A stretch of DNA of 36,916 bases from Rubrivivax sp. (GTDB taxonomy: Bacteria > Pseudomonadota > Gammaproteobacteria > Burkholderiales > Burkholderiaceae_C): assembly GCA_016790435.1 (NCBI GenBank), contig JAEUPE010000047.1, positions 1 through 36,916 of the forward strand, given 5' to 3'. Position 1 is the first letter of the stretch. Each line of letters begins with the position of its first letter. The translations under genes were made by a program, and so were the position numbers. The notes beneath the pieces were generated by a model. The model did no database searches, was not told the origin of the DNA, and was given only the letters and a program-made list of their open reading frames with translations. Positions 10,131 through 18,143 of the stretch are shown in pieces.

Positions 10131-11228
10131 TCAGCCGTCGAAGCGCTGCGCGAAGTGCCAGGCCATCTCGGCCAGCGCGCGAGTGGAGGCGCCGGTGGCG
10201 CGGGCCTGCGCGCTGGAGGCGATGCCGTCGACCACGCGCTTGGCAATGCCCTGCGTGATGGAGGCGAGCCGGAAAAGGTTGTACGCGAGGTAGAAGTCCC
10301 ACTCGCCCATGAGCGCGTCGACGTCGCGCTGGCGTCCCGTGTGCTCGGCCACGCGCTCGCAGTAGCGGCGCACGTACTCGCGCTCGATCGGAATGCCAAG
10401 CGCCGCGTGGTCGAGGCCGCCGATGCCGCGAAAGGTGCCCGGCGGGATGTGCCAGCTCATGCAGTGGTAGCTGAAGTCGGCCAGCGGATGGCCGATGGTC
10501 GAGAGCTCCCAGTCGAGCACCGCGGCGATGCGGGGTTCGCTGGCGTCGAAGATGAGGTTGTCGAGCCGGTAGTCGCCGTGCACCACGGAGACATGGCTGT
10601 CGTCGCGGGCGCCGGCGGGCATTCGCGCCGGCAGCCATTCGATCAGGCGGTCCATCTCGGCGATCGGCTCGGTGACAGAGGCGAGGTACTGCTTGCTCCA
10701 GCGGCCGACCTGGCGCTCGAAGTAGTTGCCCGGCTTGCCATAGTCGGCCAGACCCACGGCGGCCACGTCGACGCTGTGCAGGCGGGCGATGACGCGGTTC
10801 ATCTCGTCGTAGATGGCGCTGCGCTGCGCGTTGCTCATGCCAGGCAGCGCCTGCTCCCACATCACGCGCCCCTCGACGCACTCCATGACGAAGAAGGCGC
10901 GTCCGATGATCGACTCGTCGTCACAGAGGACATCCATGCGCGCCACCGGAACGCCGGTGCCGGCGAGCGCCTTCATGACCCTGAACTCGCGCTCGATGGC
11001 GTGGGCCGATGGCAGGAGCCTGGCCGCCGGCCCCGGCTTGCTGCGCATGACGTAGTGCCGTGCGGGTGTGAGCAGCTTGTAGGTCGGGTTGCTCTGCCCG
11101 CCCTTGAACTGCTGCACCGTGAGCGGGCCGGCGAAGCCGGCGAGGTGCTTCGTCAGCCAGGCCTCGAGCGCGGCCACGTCGAATGCGTGGCTGGCGGCCA
11201 TGTCGCGCGTACCGGTGAACTGTTCCAT
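10131..11228 (-). CDS. APH-fold kinase, ACAD10/11 kinase-type (LvaA-like)
   Basis: Phosphotransferase of the aminoglycoside-phosphotransferase/choline-kinase fold, 365 residues. Residues 43-50 (GGQSNPTY) form the nucleotide loop, HGDYRLDN at 217-224 is the Brenner catalytic motif, and DWE at 239-241 binds metal. Its overall pattern is that of the kinase domain fused to ACAD in animal ACAD10/11 and of bacterial LvaA, which phosphorylates the 4-hydroxyl of 4-hydroxyacyl-CoA. It is not expected to give antibiotic resistance. The start at 11228 is chosen because the frame upstream runs into the regulator gene; Met10 is an alternative. It is transcribed toward the dehydrogenase and preceded by a Crp-type regulator, 89 bases upstream. 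Confidence 0.88.
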   Translation of the reverse strand: MEQFTGTRDMAASHAFDVAALEAWLTKHLAGFAGPLTVQQFKGGQSNPTYKLLTPARHYVMRSKPGPAARLLPSAHAIEREFRVMKALAGTGVPVARMDVLCDDESIIGRAFFVMECVEGRVMWEQALPGMSNAQRSAIYDEMNRVIARLHSVDVAAVGLADYGKPGNYFERQVGRWSKQYLASVTEPIAEMDRLIEWLPARMPAGARDDSHVSVVHGDYRLDNLIFDASEPRIAAVLDWELSTIGHPLADFSYHCMSWHIPPGTFRGIGGLDHAALGIPIEREYVRRYCERVAEHTGRQRDVDALMGEWDFYLAYNLFRLASITQGIAKRVVDGIASSAQARATGASTRALAEMAWHFAQRFDG

Positions 11229-11317
11229 CGCTGTCCCGTCAATGCATCGGAGCAAGGGCGTGCAGCTTAGCCGCACGAAGAGCCTCGGCGCTTCGGGATC
11301 AACGAGCGGGGCAGGGC

Positions 11318-12022
11318 TCAGGCGCGGGAGGCGGCGAGCAGGTGGTCGCGCGAGAGGATGACGAGGCGGGTGGGCTCGACGCGCAACGAGCCCTCGCGCT
11401 CGAAGCTCTTCAGCTCCTGGTTGACGCGCTGGCGCGAGGCGCCGAGCAACTGCGCCAGGTCCTCCTGCGCCAGGGCGAGGCCGATGCGCACCTGCTCGCC
11501 TTCGGCCACGCCATAGCTCTTGGCCAGCAGCAGCAGCTGCCGGGCGAGGCGCGAGCGAAGGGGGCGGGTGTTCAGGTCCTCGAACTGGTCGAACATCAGG
11601 CGCAGGCGCCGGCAATTGAGCCGCAGCAGCGCCTCGTAGAGTTCGACGTGCTGCGCGAGGAGCTCCTTGAAGTCGGCCTTGCGTACCGTGAGCAGCGTGG
11701 TGGCGCCGTGTGCGTCGGCATCGTGGGTGCGAGGCAGGCCGTCGAAGAGCGCGATGTCGCCGAACCACGTGCCCGGCTCGACATAGGTGAGCGTCACCTG
11801 CTTGCCCGACAGCGACACCGAGCTCACGCGCACGGCGCCCAGGGCGACGCCGCACCATTCTTCGGCCGGCATGCCGCGCGAGGCGAGCGGGGCGCCATCG
11901 GCCAGGCGCCGGACGCCGGCGCGAGAAAGGATGGCCTGGCGCAGCGGCATGGACAGCTTGCTGAACCACGAACCCGCCTCGATGTTTTGACGCTCTTCAG
12001 TTGTAAGAACCGGGGTAGGCAT
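11318..12022 (-). CDS. Crp/Fnr-family transcription regulator
   Basis: Regulator of 234 residues with a cyclic-nucleotide-type sensor barrel (about 20-125), a long dimer helix, and a winged helix-turn-helix at 185-207 (AQEDLAQLLGASRQRVNQEL). The sensor domain lacks the N-terminal cysteine cluster of FNR, so an iron-sulfur oxygen sensor is unlikely. The recognition helix differs from the E. coli CRP pattern. The start at 12022 gives a normal family length; a longer frame to 12091 is less likely. A minus-strand GACAAT at 12064-12059 could be its -10. It lies upstream of, and in line with, the kinase and dehydrogenase genes, and may control them. Confidence 0.85.
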   Translation of the reverse strand: MPTPVLTTEERQNIEAGSWFSKLSMPLRQAILSRAGVRRLADGAPLASRGMPAEEWCGVALGAVRVSSVSLSGKQVTLTYVEPGTWFGDIALFDGLPRTHDADAHGATTLLTVRKADFKELLAQHVELYEALLRLNCRRLRLMFDQFEDLNTRPLRSRLARQLLLLAKSYGVAEGEQVRIGLALAQEDLAQLLGASRQRVNQELKSFEREGSLRVEPTRLVILSRDHLLAASRA

Positions 12023-12257
12023 GCTTTGTCTCTGAGGCGACAGGTGCACCGAAGCTGCATTGTCGGCCCTGCGTGCACCGCCTTTGCGCATGACCGGTGC
12101 GGGCCGGAGAGCGGCCGAACAGCGCGTCGTGGTGTCGGGGGGTTGGATGTCCCCGCCATGCCGGGCCGGTGGCGGCGGCGCGACAAGGGGGTCCCGGACG
12201 ACGTGACTCGCGCCACGAACCCGCCCCCGGAATGAGGGGCGGCTCGGGCCTTCATGC

Positions 12258-12263
12258 TAGAGT
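12258..12263 (+). promoter_or_regulatory. Extended -10 candidate for the FimV-like gene
   Basis: TAGAGT is preceded by TG plus one base (TGCTAGAGT), the extended -10 form that does not need a -35. The predicted leader to the ATG at 12301 is about 30 bases. Confidence 0.35.
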
Positions 12264-12300
12264 CTCCGTCGCTTTTCCTCGCTGCCGCCCTCTGCATCGC

Positions 12301-14331
12301 ATGCCCTCATTGACGCGCCTGTCGCGCCCGCTGTCGCCCTGGTTTGCGGCGGCATTGACCGTCGTTTCGGTCGAGGTGTCCGCGGCGGGTTTCGGGTCGG
12401 GGTCCAGCACCACGTTGTTGGGCCAGGCCCTGGACTTCGTCGTTCAGGTTCGCACCGAGGCTGGCGAAACCATCGCCGCGGAGTGCGTATCGGCCGACGT
12501 CGTCGTCGGCGACCGGCGGTTGCCTGCGCCTCTGGTGCGGACCGTCGTCGAGACAGTCAGCGGGGAACTGACGCGCCTGCGGGTGACCACGACCCAGGCC
12601 ATCGACGAGCCTATCGTCAGCGTGGCGCTGGCATTGGGTTGTCCGCCGCGGCTGTCGCGCAGCTTCGTTGTGTTTGCCGAGCCGCCGGCGACCGCGCCGC
12701 CGCCGGCCGTGACGCCGGTGGCCCCGATGCCGATTACTTCGGCCGGTGAACCGGCCGGACGGGCGGCTGCGCCTGCGGCTCCGACCGCACCGGCGGCTGC
12801 CGCGGATCCGGCCGCGCCGGCGGGTTCGGCCATGCCGGGCGCGGCCGCAACGGCGCCTGGGGCTGCCGCTTCGCGCCCGGGTGCCGGCGATCGATTCGTG
12901 CTCCGGACCCGGCCGGAGGGCAGCGTGGCAGTGGCCAGGCCGCCACGGCCACGTGCGCGGCCTGCGGGTGAAGTGCGCCGCCCGGCAGCACCCCCCGCCG
13001 CGCCCCGTCTTCGCCTGGAAGCCGCCGAGCCGCCCAAACCGCCACCGGGGGCCGAAGCCATCGCGCAGGCGATGGAAGCAGTGGCCCAGGCGGCGAGCGC
13101 CGCTCGTGCCGCCGAGGCCGCGGCATCGGCAGCAGGCGCGCGCATCGCGACGCTCGAGCGTCAGGTCGAACAGTTGCGCGCCGACGCCCGCACGGGGCAG
13201 GAACAGGCCGCCCAGTTGCGTCAGCGCCTCGCCACCAGCGAGGAGACCAGCCGCTGGATGCTGCCTTTGGCTGCCGCCGTGCTCGTGCTTGGCGCGCTCG
13301 CCGGCTGGCTGGGTTGGCGCCTGACCGCGTTGCAGCGCGAGCGTCGCGTCGACTGGCGCGCCCCGGCCCCTGCGTCGCCGGCCGCCGCCCCGGCGAGCGC
13401 AGACTCCACCCATCTCTCGGCGCCGACCACTTCGTTCGTGACCGTGCCCGCCGTCGGCACGGCACCGGCTGGCGCGCGCTGGCACCGCGGCACGCCCGCC
13501 TGGCCGCCGCCGGCGGTGACGCCGGTGGACCCCTGGGTCTCGTCGGATCTGGCGCAGACCGAGGCGGCACCGCTGTCCGAGAGCGAAATCACGAAAACGC
13601 AGCCGCTGCCGCCGATGTCGCTGTCGGACGAGGGTGCGCCTCGCGACGTGACGATCGAAGAGCTGATCGACCTCGAGCAGCAGGCCGAGTTCTTCGTCGT
13701 GCTGGGACAGGACGAGGCTGCCATCGACCTGCTGATGGAGCACTTGCGCAGCACGGGCGGCGGCAGCCCGCTGCCCTACCTCAAGCTGCTCGAGATCTAC
13801 CGCCGGCGTGGCGACCGCGAGGCCTACGAGCGCACGCGAACCCGCTTCAACCATCGCTTCAATGCCTACGCGCCGGAATGGGGCGCTGACCTTGCGGCAG
13901 GCCGGTCGCTGGATGACTACCCGGGCGTCGTGCCACGGCTGCAGCAGGTCTGGCCGCGTCCGATGGATGCCATGGCCGAGCTCGAGGCGCTGCTGTTCCG
14001 CAAGTCGCGCGGCGAGCTCTTCGACCTGCCTGCTTACCGCGAGGTATTGCTGCTGTACTCGCTGGCGCGCGACCTGCTCGATCGCAAGGCGGCCGACGCG
14101 GGCAATGTCGACTTCCTGTTGCCCATGAGCGAGGCCACCGAGTTCGGTGCCACGGCGCCGGTGCCGTACCTGGGACTGGAGAGCGACAACCCGGCGACGC
14201 GCAGCGACGAGGCGGACAAGCCGACAAAGCCGCTCGACTTCGACGTCACGCACAGCCCGGGCAACGTGGGTCGGCCCAGCCTCTTCGGCGATCTGGATCC
14301 GCCGACGAGCCCGGGTCAGCGCCGCCCGTAG
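12301..14331 (+). CDS. FimV-like single-span membrane protein
   Basis: Predicted 676-residue envelope protein. A signal peptide (about 1-30, ending VSAA) leads into a FimV-type N-terminal domain (LLGQALDFVVQV near 40-50). Then come an Ala/Pro-rich disordered stretch (about 125-270), a coiled coil (about 275-315; ARIATLERQVEQLRADA), one membrane span (about 318-342) and a cytosolic region. That region ends in TPR-like helices (EQQAEFFVVLGQDEAAIDLLM; YLKLLEIYRRRGDREAY) common in Burkholderiales FimV-like proteins. In Pseudomonas FimV organises polar type IV pilus function. No pilus gene lies nearby, so the role here is inferred. The ATG at 12301 is selected for the signal peptide; the frame is open 68 codons further upstream. 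It converges on the aminotransferase gene. Confidence 0.75.
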   Translation: MPSLTRLSRPLSPWFAAALTVVSVEVSAAGFGSGSSTTLLGQALDFVVQVRTEAGETIAAECVSADVVVGDRRLPAPLVRTVVETVSGELTRLRVTTTQAIDEPIVSVALALGCPPRLSRSFVVFAEPPATAPPPAVTPVAPMPITSAGEPAGRAAAPAAPTAPAAAADPAAPAGSAMPGAAATAPGAAASRPGAGDRFVLRTRPEGSVAVARPPRPRARPAGEVRRPAAPPAAPRLRLEAAEPPKPPPGAEAIAQAMEAVAQAASAARAAEAAASAAGARIATLERQVEQLRADARTGQEQAAQLRQRLATSEETSRWMLPLAAAVLVLGALAGWLGWRLTALQRERRVDWRAPAPASPAAAPASADSTHLSAPTTSFVTVPAVGTAPAGARWHRGTPAWPPPAVTPVDPWVSSDLAQTEAAPLSESEITKTQPLPPMSLSDEGAPRDVTIEELIDLEQQAEFFVVLGQDEAAIDLLMEHLRSTGGGSPLPYLKLLEIYRRRGDREAYERTRTRFNHRFNAYAPEWGADLAAGRSLDDYPGVVPRLQQVWPRPMDAMAELEALLFRKSRGELFDLPAYREVLLLYSLARDLLDRKAADAGNVDFLLPMSEATEFGATAPVPYLGLESDNPATRSDEADKPTKPLDFDVTHSPGNVGRPSLFGDLDPPTSPGQRRP

Positions 14332-14402
14332 TGCTCAACCGCGAGCGGCGGGCGCGCGTCCGCCCTGAGCGGGCCTTGGCCGCCCACGCCTAGAGCGCAC
14401 GT

Positions 14403-15554
14403 CTAGAGCCGCTTCAAGCGCGTTAGCGCTTCGCGCAGCGTCTCGTCTCGCTTGGCAAAGCACAGCCGCGCCAGCCGCTGCTCGAACCCGCCCTCGTAGA
14501 AGGCGGAGAGCGGGATCGCCGCGACACCCACTTCACGCGTGAGCCATTGGCAGAAGTCGGCTTCCGGCAGGTCGCTGACGTCCGCGTAGTCGACCACCTG
14601 GAAGTAGCTGCCCTGGCTCGGCAGGGGCACGAGCCGTGTCGACTCCAGGCCGGCGCGGAACAGGTCGCGCTTGCGCTGGTAGAACGAGGGCAGGTCGAGA
14701 TGCGGCCGCGGATCGGCCATGTATCGCGCCAGGCCATGTTGCACGGGCGTGTTGACCGTGAAGACGTTGAACTGATGCACCTTGCGGAACTCGGTCGTCA
14801 TCGCCGCCGGCGCAGCCACGTAGCCCACCTTCCAGCCTGTCACGTGGTAGGTCTTGCCGAAGCTGGAGACGACGAAGGCACGTTCGGCCAGCGCCGGCAC
14901 GCAGGCGGCGCTGACATGCGGCGCGCCGTCGTAGACCATGTGTTCGTACACCTCGTCGGAGATGAGCAACACATTCGTGGGCGCGAGCAATGCGGCGAGC
15001 TTGTCCATCTCTGCACGCGTCCAGACGGTGGCGCTGGGGTTGTGCGGCGAATTGATGATGAGCATGCGCGTTCGGGGCGTCATCGCCGCCGCGATGCGCG
15101 CGAAGTCGGGCCGGAACGTGCGCGGCGTGAGCGGCACGCGCACGACATGCCCGCCGGCCAGTTCGATGTTGGGCACGTAGCTGTCGTAGCAAGGCTCGAG
15201 CACGATCACCTCGTCGCCTGGGTGCACCGCGGCGAGCACGGCGGTGATGATGGCCTGCGTGGCCCCTGCAGTGACCGTGATCTCGTTGCCCGGGTCGTAG
15301 CGTCGGCCGTAGAGCGCCTCGATCTTCTCGGCGATGCGCTCGCGCAGTGGCGCCACGCCGGCCATCGGCGGGTACTGGTTCAGGCCCTCGCGCATGGCCC
15401 GCGCCACGTGGTCGACGAGGGCCGGGTCGCCCTCGAAGTCGGGGAAGCCCTGGCCGAGGTTGATGGCGCCTGTCTCCTGCGCCAGCGCGGACATGACGGT
15501 GAAGATCGTGGTGCCGACGGCCGGCAGACGTGATTCGATGACAGGCGTGCTCAT
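14403..15554 (-). CDS. PLP aminotransferase, YbdL-type (methionine/aromatic)
   Basis: Fold-type I class I/II aminotransferase, 383 residues, cytosolic. Signatures include INLGQGFPDF near 31-40, NSPHNPSA with Asn168, ISDEVYEHMVYDG with Asp200, and the PLP-binding Lys234 in SSFGKTYHVTGWKVGY. The pattern follows E. coli YbdL, a methionine-preferring 2-oxoacid aminotransferase related to kynurenine aminotransferases. It starts 23 bases after the cysB stop on the same strand, so it is probably in the same transcript, consistent with a sulfur amino-acid role. Kynurenine or glutamine transaminase activity is the alternative. Confidence 0.88.
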   Translation of the reverse strand: MSTPVIESRLPAVGTTIFTVMSALAQETGAINLGQGFPDFEGDPALVDHVARAMREGLNQYPPMAGVAPLRERIAEKIEALYGRRYDPGNEITVTAGATQAIITAVLAAVHPGDEVIVLEPCYDSYVPNIELAGGHVVRVPLTPRTFRPDFARIAAAMTPRTRMLIINSPHNPSATVWTRAEMDKLAALLAPTNVLLISDEVYEHMVYDGAPHVSAACVPALAERAFVVSSFGKTYHVTGWKVGYVAAPAAMTTEFRKVHQFNVFTVNTPVQHGLARYMADPRPHLDLPSFYQRKRDLFRAGLESTRLVPLPSQGSYFQVVDYADVSDLPEADFCQWLTREVGVAAIPLSAFYEGGFEQRLARLCFAKRDETLREALTRLKRL

Positions 15555-15577
15555 GACAGGGTGGGGTCTCGCGGAAC

Positions 15578-16576
15578 TCAGAGTTGGTAGTCGTTGTCGG
15601 CTCGTTCACCGGCCGTGGCAGCGGCGCCCTCGGCGTTGGCGGCGCTGCCCTTGAGCGCGCGCTCCAGGAGCGCCGCATTCAGGCGTGGTGCGAGCAGTTC
15701 GGCGAAGGCCAGCACGAAATGACGCAGGTACACGCCGCGCTTGAAGGCCACGCGGGTGATGTTGGTGCCGAACAGATGCCCGAGCGGCACCGAGGCGAGG
15801 TCGCTGCCGCCGGCGGCGGCCGCCTCCTCGCGCATCGCCTGCTCGGCGACGATGCCGATGCCGAGGCCGATCCGCACGTAGGTCTTGACGACGTCGGAGT
15901 CGATGGCCTCCAGGGCCACGCGCGGCGTGAGCTGCGCCCGTGCAAAGGCCTGGTCGATGCGTTTGCGACCGGTCACGGTCGGGTGGTAGAGCACCAGCGT
16001 TTCGGCAGCCAACTGCTCCAGCGTCGGTCGGCTCTCCATGGCCAGTGGGTGCGCGCGCGGTACCACCAGCACGTGCTGCCATTCGTAGCACGGCAGCGTC
16101 ACGAGGTCTTCGTGCGCCGCCAGTGCCTCGGTGGCCAGGCCGATGTCGGCCACCTCGCTCTTGAGCATGGCGGCCACCTGCTCGGGCACGCCTTGATGCA
16201 GAACCACCTGGACCTGCGGGTAACGCCGGCGGAGTTCGGCCACCGGCCCGGGCAGGAAGTAGCGCGCTTGCGTATGTGTGGTGGCGATCGACAGCGTGCC
16301 CGCGTCGCGGCCGGCATGCTCGTTGCCGATGCGCTTGAGGTTGGCCACCTCGCGCAGGATGGTTTCGACCGACGCCAGCATCTGCTGCCCGGGCTCGGTG
16401 ATGCGCGTCAGGCGCTTGCCGTGGCGCACGAAGAGGTCCACGCCGAGCTCCTGCTCGAGCTCGCGGATGGCCTTGCTGACGCCGGGCTGCGAGGTGTGCA
16501 GCGCGCGCGCGGTCTCGGTGAGGTTGAGGTTGTGGCGGACCGCTTCCTGCACGAAGCGCAACTGGTGCAGGTTCAA
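15578..16576 (-). CDS. cysB: CysB-type LysR regulator of sulfur assimilation
   Basis: LysR-family activator of 332 residues. The N-terminus NLHQLRFVQEAVRHNLNLTETA and HTSQPGVSKAIRELE closely parallel CysB/Cbl. The helix-turn-helix covers about 18-40, and a periplasmic-binding-like sensor domain covers about 90-300. Members respond to O- or N-acetylserine and switch on cysteine biosynthesis genes. Translation starts at TTG, supported by GGGAG upstream, by the family N-terminus, and by a four-base overlap (TTGA) with the stop of the cbiX-like gene, the mark of translational coupling. The final 25 residues are an Ala-rich extension unlike E. coli CysB. Confidence 0.9.
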   Translation of the reverse strand: MNLHQLRFVQEAVRHNLNLTETARALHTSQPGVSKAIRELEQELGVDLFVRHGKRLTRITEPGQQMLASVETILREVANLKRIGNEHAGRDAGTLSIATTHTQARYFLPGPVAELRRRYPQVQVVLHQGVPEQVAAMLKSEVADIGLATEALAAHEDLVTLPCYEWQHVLVVPRAHPLAMESRPTLEQLAAETLVLYHPTVTGRKRIDQAFARAQLTPRVALEAIDSDVVKTYVRIGLGIGIVAEQAMREEAAAAGGSDLASVPLGHLFGTNITRVAFKRGVYLRHFVLAFAELLAPRLNAALLERALKGSAANAEGAAATAGERADNDYQL

Positions 16577-16962
16577 GGGGAACTCCCTGGCTGCGGCAGT
16601 TGCTCCGTGGCAATCGCATCGGCCATGGCGGCGTGCACGGCTCGGTTCTCGCCGATGGCCTCCTGCAGGATGAATTCGACGCCGGCGTGCGAGCGGCGCA
16701 GTTCGTCGAGCAGCAGCGGCAGATCCCTGCGAACGTGGCCGCCGGTGCCGAGGAACATCGGTCGGATCACGATGCGCGCGCACCCGGCTTTCGCAAGCGC
16801 CTCGGCGGCTTCCGGCAGCGGCGGGCTCATGAACTCGAGAAACGCGAGCCGCACCTGCCACGACGGCTGGCGCGACCGCACGAGCGCGGCGACGGCTTCG
16901 AACGGCGCCGCCCAGGCCGGGTCGCGTGCCCCGTGGGCGAAGAGGATGAGGCCCTGCATCAT
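16573..16962 (-). CDS. cbiX: CbiX-like sirohydrochlorin chelatase
   Basis: Small single-domain class II chelatase of 129 residues. The two active-site histidines of the CbiX-short/SirB family are present: His10 in LFAHGARDP and His76 in FLGTGGHVRRDLP. The protein probably inserts iron (siroheme, needed by sulfite and nitrite reductases) or cobalt into sirohydrochlorin; no cobalamin genes are in the window, so siroheme is favoured. It overlaps the TTG of cysB by four bases and starts 24 bases after lptG. ATG at 16962 and the adjacent ATG at 16959 are equivalent choices. Confidence 0.87.
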   Translation of the reverse strand: MMQGLILFAHGARDPAWAAPFEAVAALVRSRQPSWQVRLAFLEFMSPPLPEAAEALAKAGCARIVIRPMFLGTGGHVRRDLPLLLDELRRSHAGVEFILQEAIGENRAVHAAMADAIATEQLPQPGSSP

Positions 16963-16986
16963 GGGATGGAGTTCACGTGGGTGGCC

Positions 16987-18099
16987 CTAGCGATAGCGCA
17001 CCAGCCAGGCAAAGGCGGCCATCGACAGTGCGAGGAACAGCAGGCTGGGCGTCGCCGCCGCTGCCCACGGCACCCAGCCGCTGAGCAGGCCGATGTGCCC
17101 GGCCAGGTTGTTGAGCAGGACGAATGCGATGCCCAGCATGATGCCGCCGAAGACCTTGAGGCTGACGCTGCCCGCACGTGCATGCATGTAGGCGAATGGC
17201 AGCGCCAGGGCCACCATCACGAGACAGGCCAAGGGGTAGAGGGCCTTCTTCCAGAACTGGATCTGGTGGCGCTGGGCGGACTGCTCTTGATCGGAAAGGT
17301 GGGCGCTGTAGCGCCAGAGCTCCAGGGTGCTCATGCTGCGCAACGGCAGCACGGCCGCCGCCACGACCGCCGGCGTGAGCGTGCTCTGCCACTGCAGTTG
17401 CGCGTGTCTGCGCACCAGCACCGGCGGTTGGCCGGCGGCGCGGGCGCGCGGCCAGCGAGTCTCCTCGGCGTCCTGCAGTGTCCAGGTGCCGTCCTCGGCG
17501 ACACGGCCTTCGCGCGCCTCGATGCGCACGGCGAGCCGCCCGTCGTCGTCGAACTCGAAGATGCGCACCTCGGCCAGACCGCCGCCGCCACTCGTGCCGG
17601 CGATGTTGATCGAGTAGCTGTGCTCGCCGTCGGGCGTGCGCCGCCGCTCCTTGAGCCAGGCGCCGGCGCTGCCCACGCGCACGCCGCCGCTCGCGCGGGC
17701 CTTGAACATCACCGCCTCGCGCTCGGCGCGTGGTGCGAGGTAGTCGCCGACGACGAAGGTGAGGGCGCTGAACGCCACGCCCAGCACTGCGAGCAGGCCG
17801 AGAGCCCGGCCCGGGCCGAGGCCGCCGGTGCGCAGGATGGTGAACTCCGACGATTGCGCCAGCCGCGCCAGCGAGTAGATCGTGCCGATCAGCACCGCGA
17901 TGGGCATCAGCTCGTAGAAGTGGCCCGGGATCTCCAGCGCGGCCGACCACGCCGCCTCCAGCGCCGCCAGGCCCTTGGCTCCGGCGTCGCCCAGCGTTTC
18001 GACGAAGTCGATGAAATAGAAAAGGGCGAGGAAGGCGAGGGCGACAAAGCCTACCGAAGCGATGATGTCGCGGTAGAGCAGGCGGCGAACGGTGCGCAT
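16987..18099 (-). CDS. lptG: LPS export ABC transporter permease LptG
   Basis: Inner-membrane subunit of the LptB2FG complex that extracts lipopolysaccharide and pushes it along the LptCAD bridge. The 370-residue protein has the YjgP/YjgQ layout: about three N-terminal spans (first TM with FYFIDFVETLGD), a periplasmic beta domain (about 130-260) and three C-terminal spans (KALYPLACLVMVALALPFAY; GGIMLGIAFVLLNNLAGH). The segment VLIGTIYSLARLAQSSEFTI holds the coupling-helix-like region contacting LptB. The start at 18099 is chosen for the family N-terminus MRTVRRLLYRDI. It follows lptF by 44 bases. Confidence 0.93.
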   Translation of the reverse strand: MRTVRRLLYRDIIASVGFVALAFLALFYFIDFVETLGDAGAKGLAALEAAWSAALEIPGHFYELMPIAVLIGTIYSLARLAQSSEFTILRTGGLGPGRALGLLAVLGVAFSALTFVVGDYLAPRAEREAVMFKARASGGVRVGSAGAWLKERRRTPDGEHSYSINIAGTSGGGGLAEVRIFEFDDDGRLAVRIEAREGRVAEDGTWTLQDAEETRWPRARAAGQPPVLVRRHAQLQWQSTLTPAVVAAAVLPLRSMSTLELWRYSAHLSDQEQSAQRHQIQFWKKALYPLACLVMVALALPFAYMHARAGSVSLKVFGGIMLGIAFVLLNNLAGHIGLLSGWVPWAAAATPSLLFLALSMAAFAWLVRYR

Positions 18100-18143
18100 G
18101 GTCGCGGGCTCGTGGCTTCTGGCGGGCTGGTTCGGCGGGCCCG

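Noticed and set aside
10131-11228. Aminoglycoside resistance gene
   Set aside because: The APH fold is shared, but the sequence pattern and linkage to an ACAD11-type dehydrogenase indicate a metabolic kinase.
11229-11969. 247-codon N-terminal extension of the kinase frame
   Set aside because: It covers the Crp-family gene in another frame and is Arg/Pro-rich without similarity. The kinase domain begins properly at 11228.
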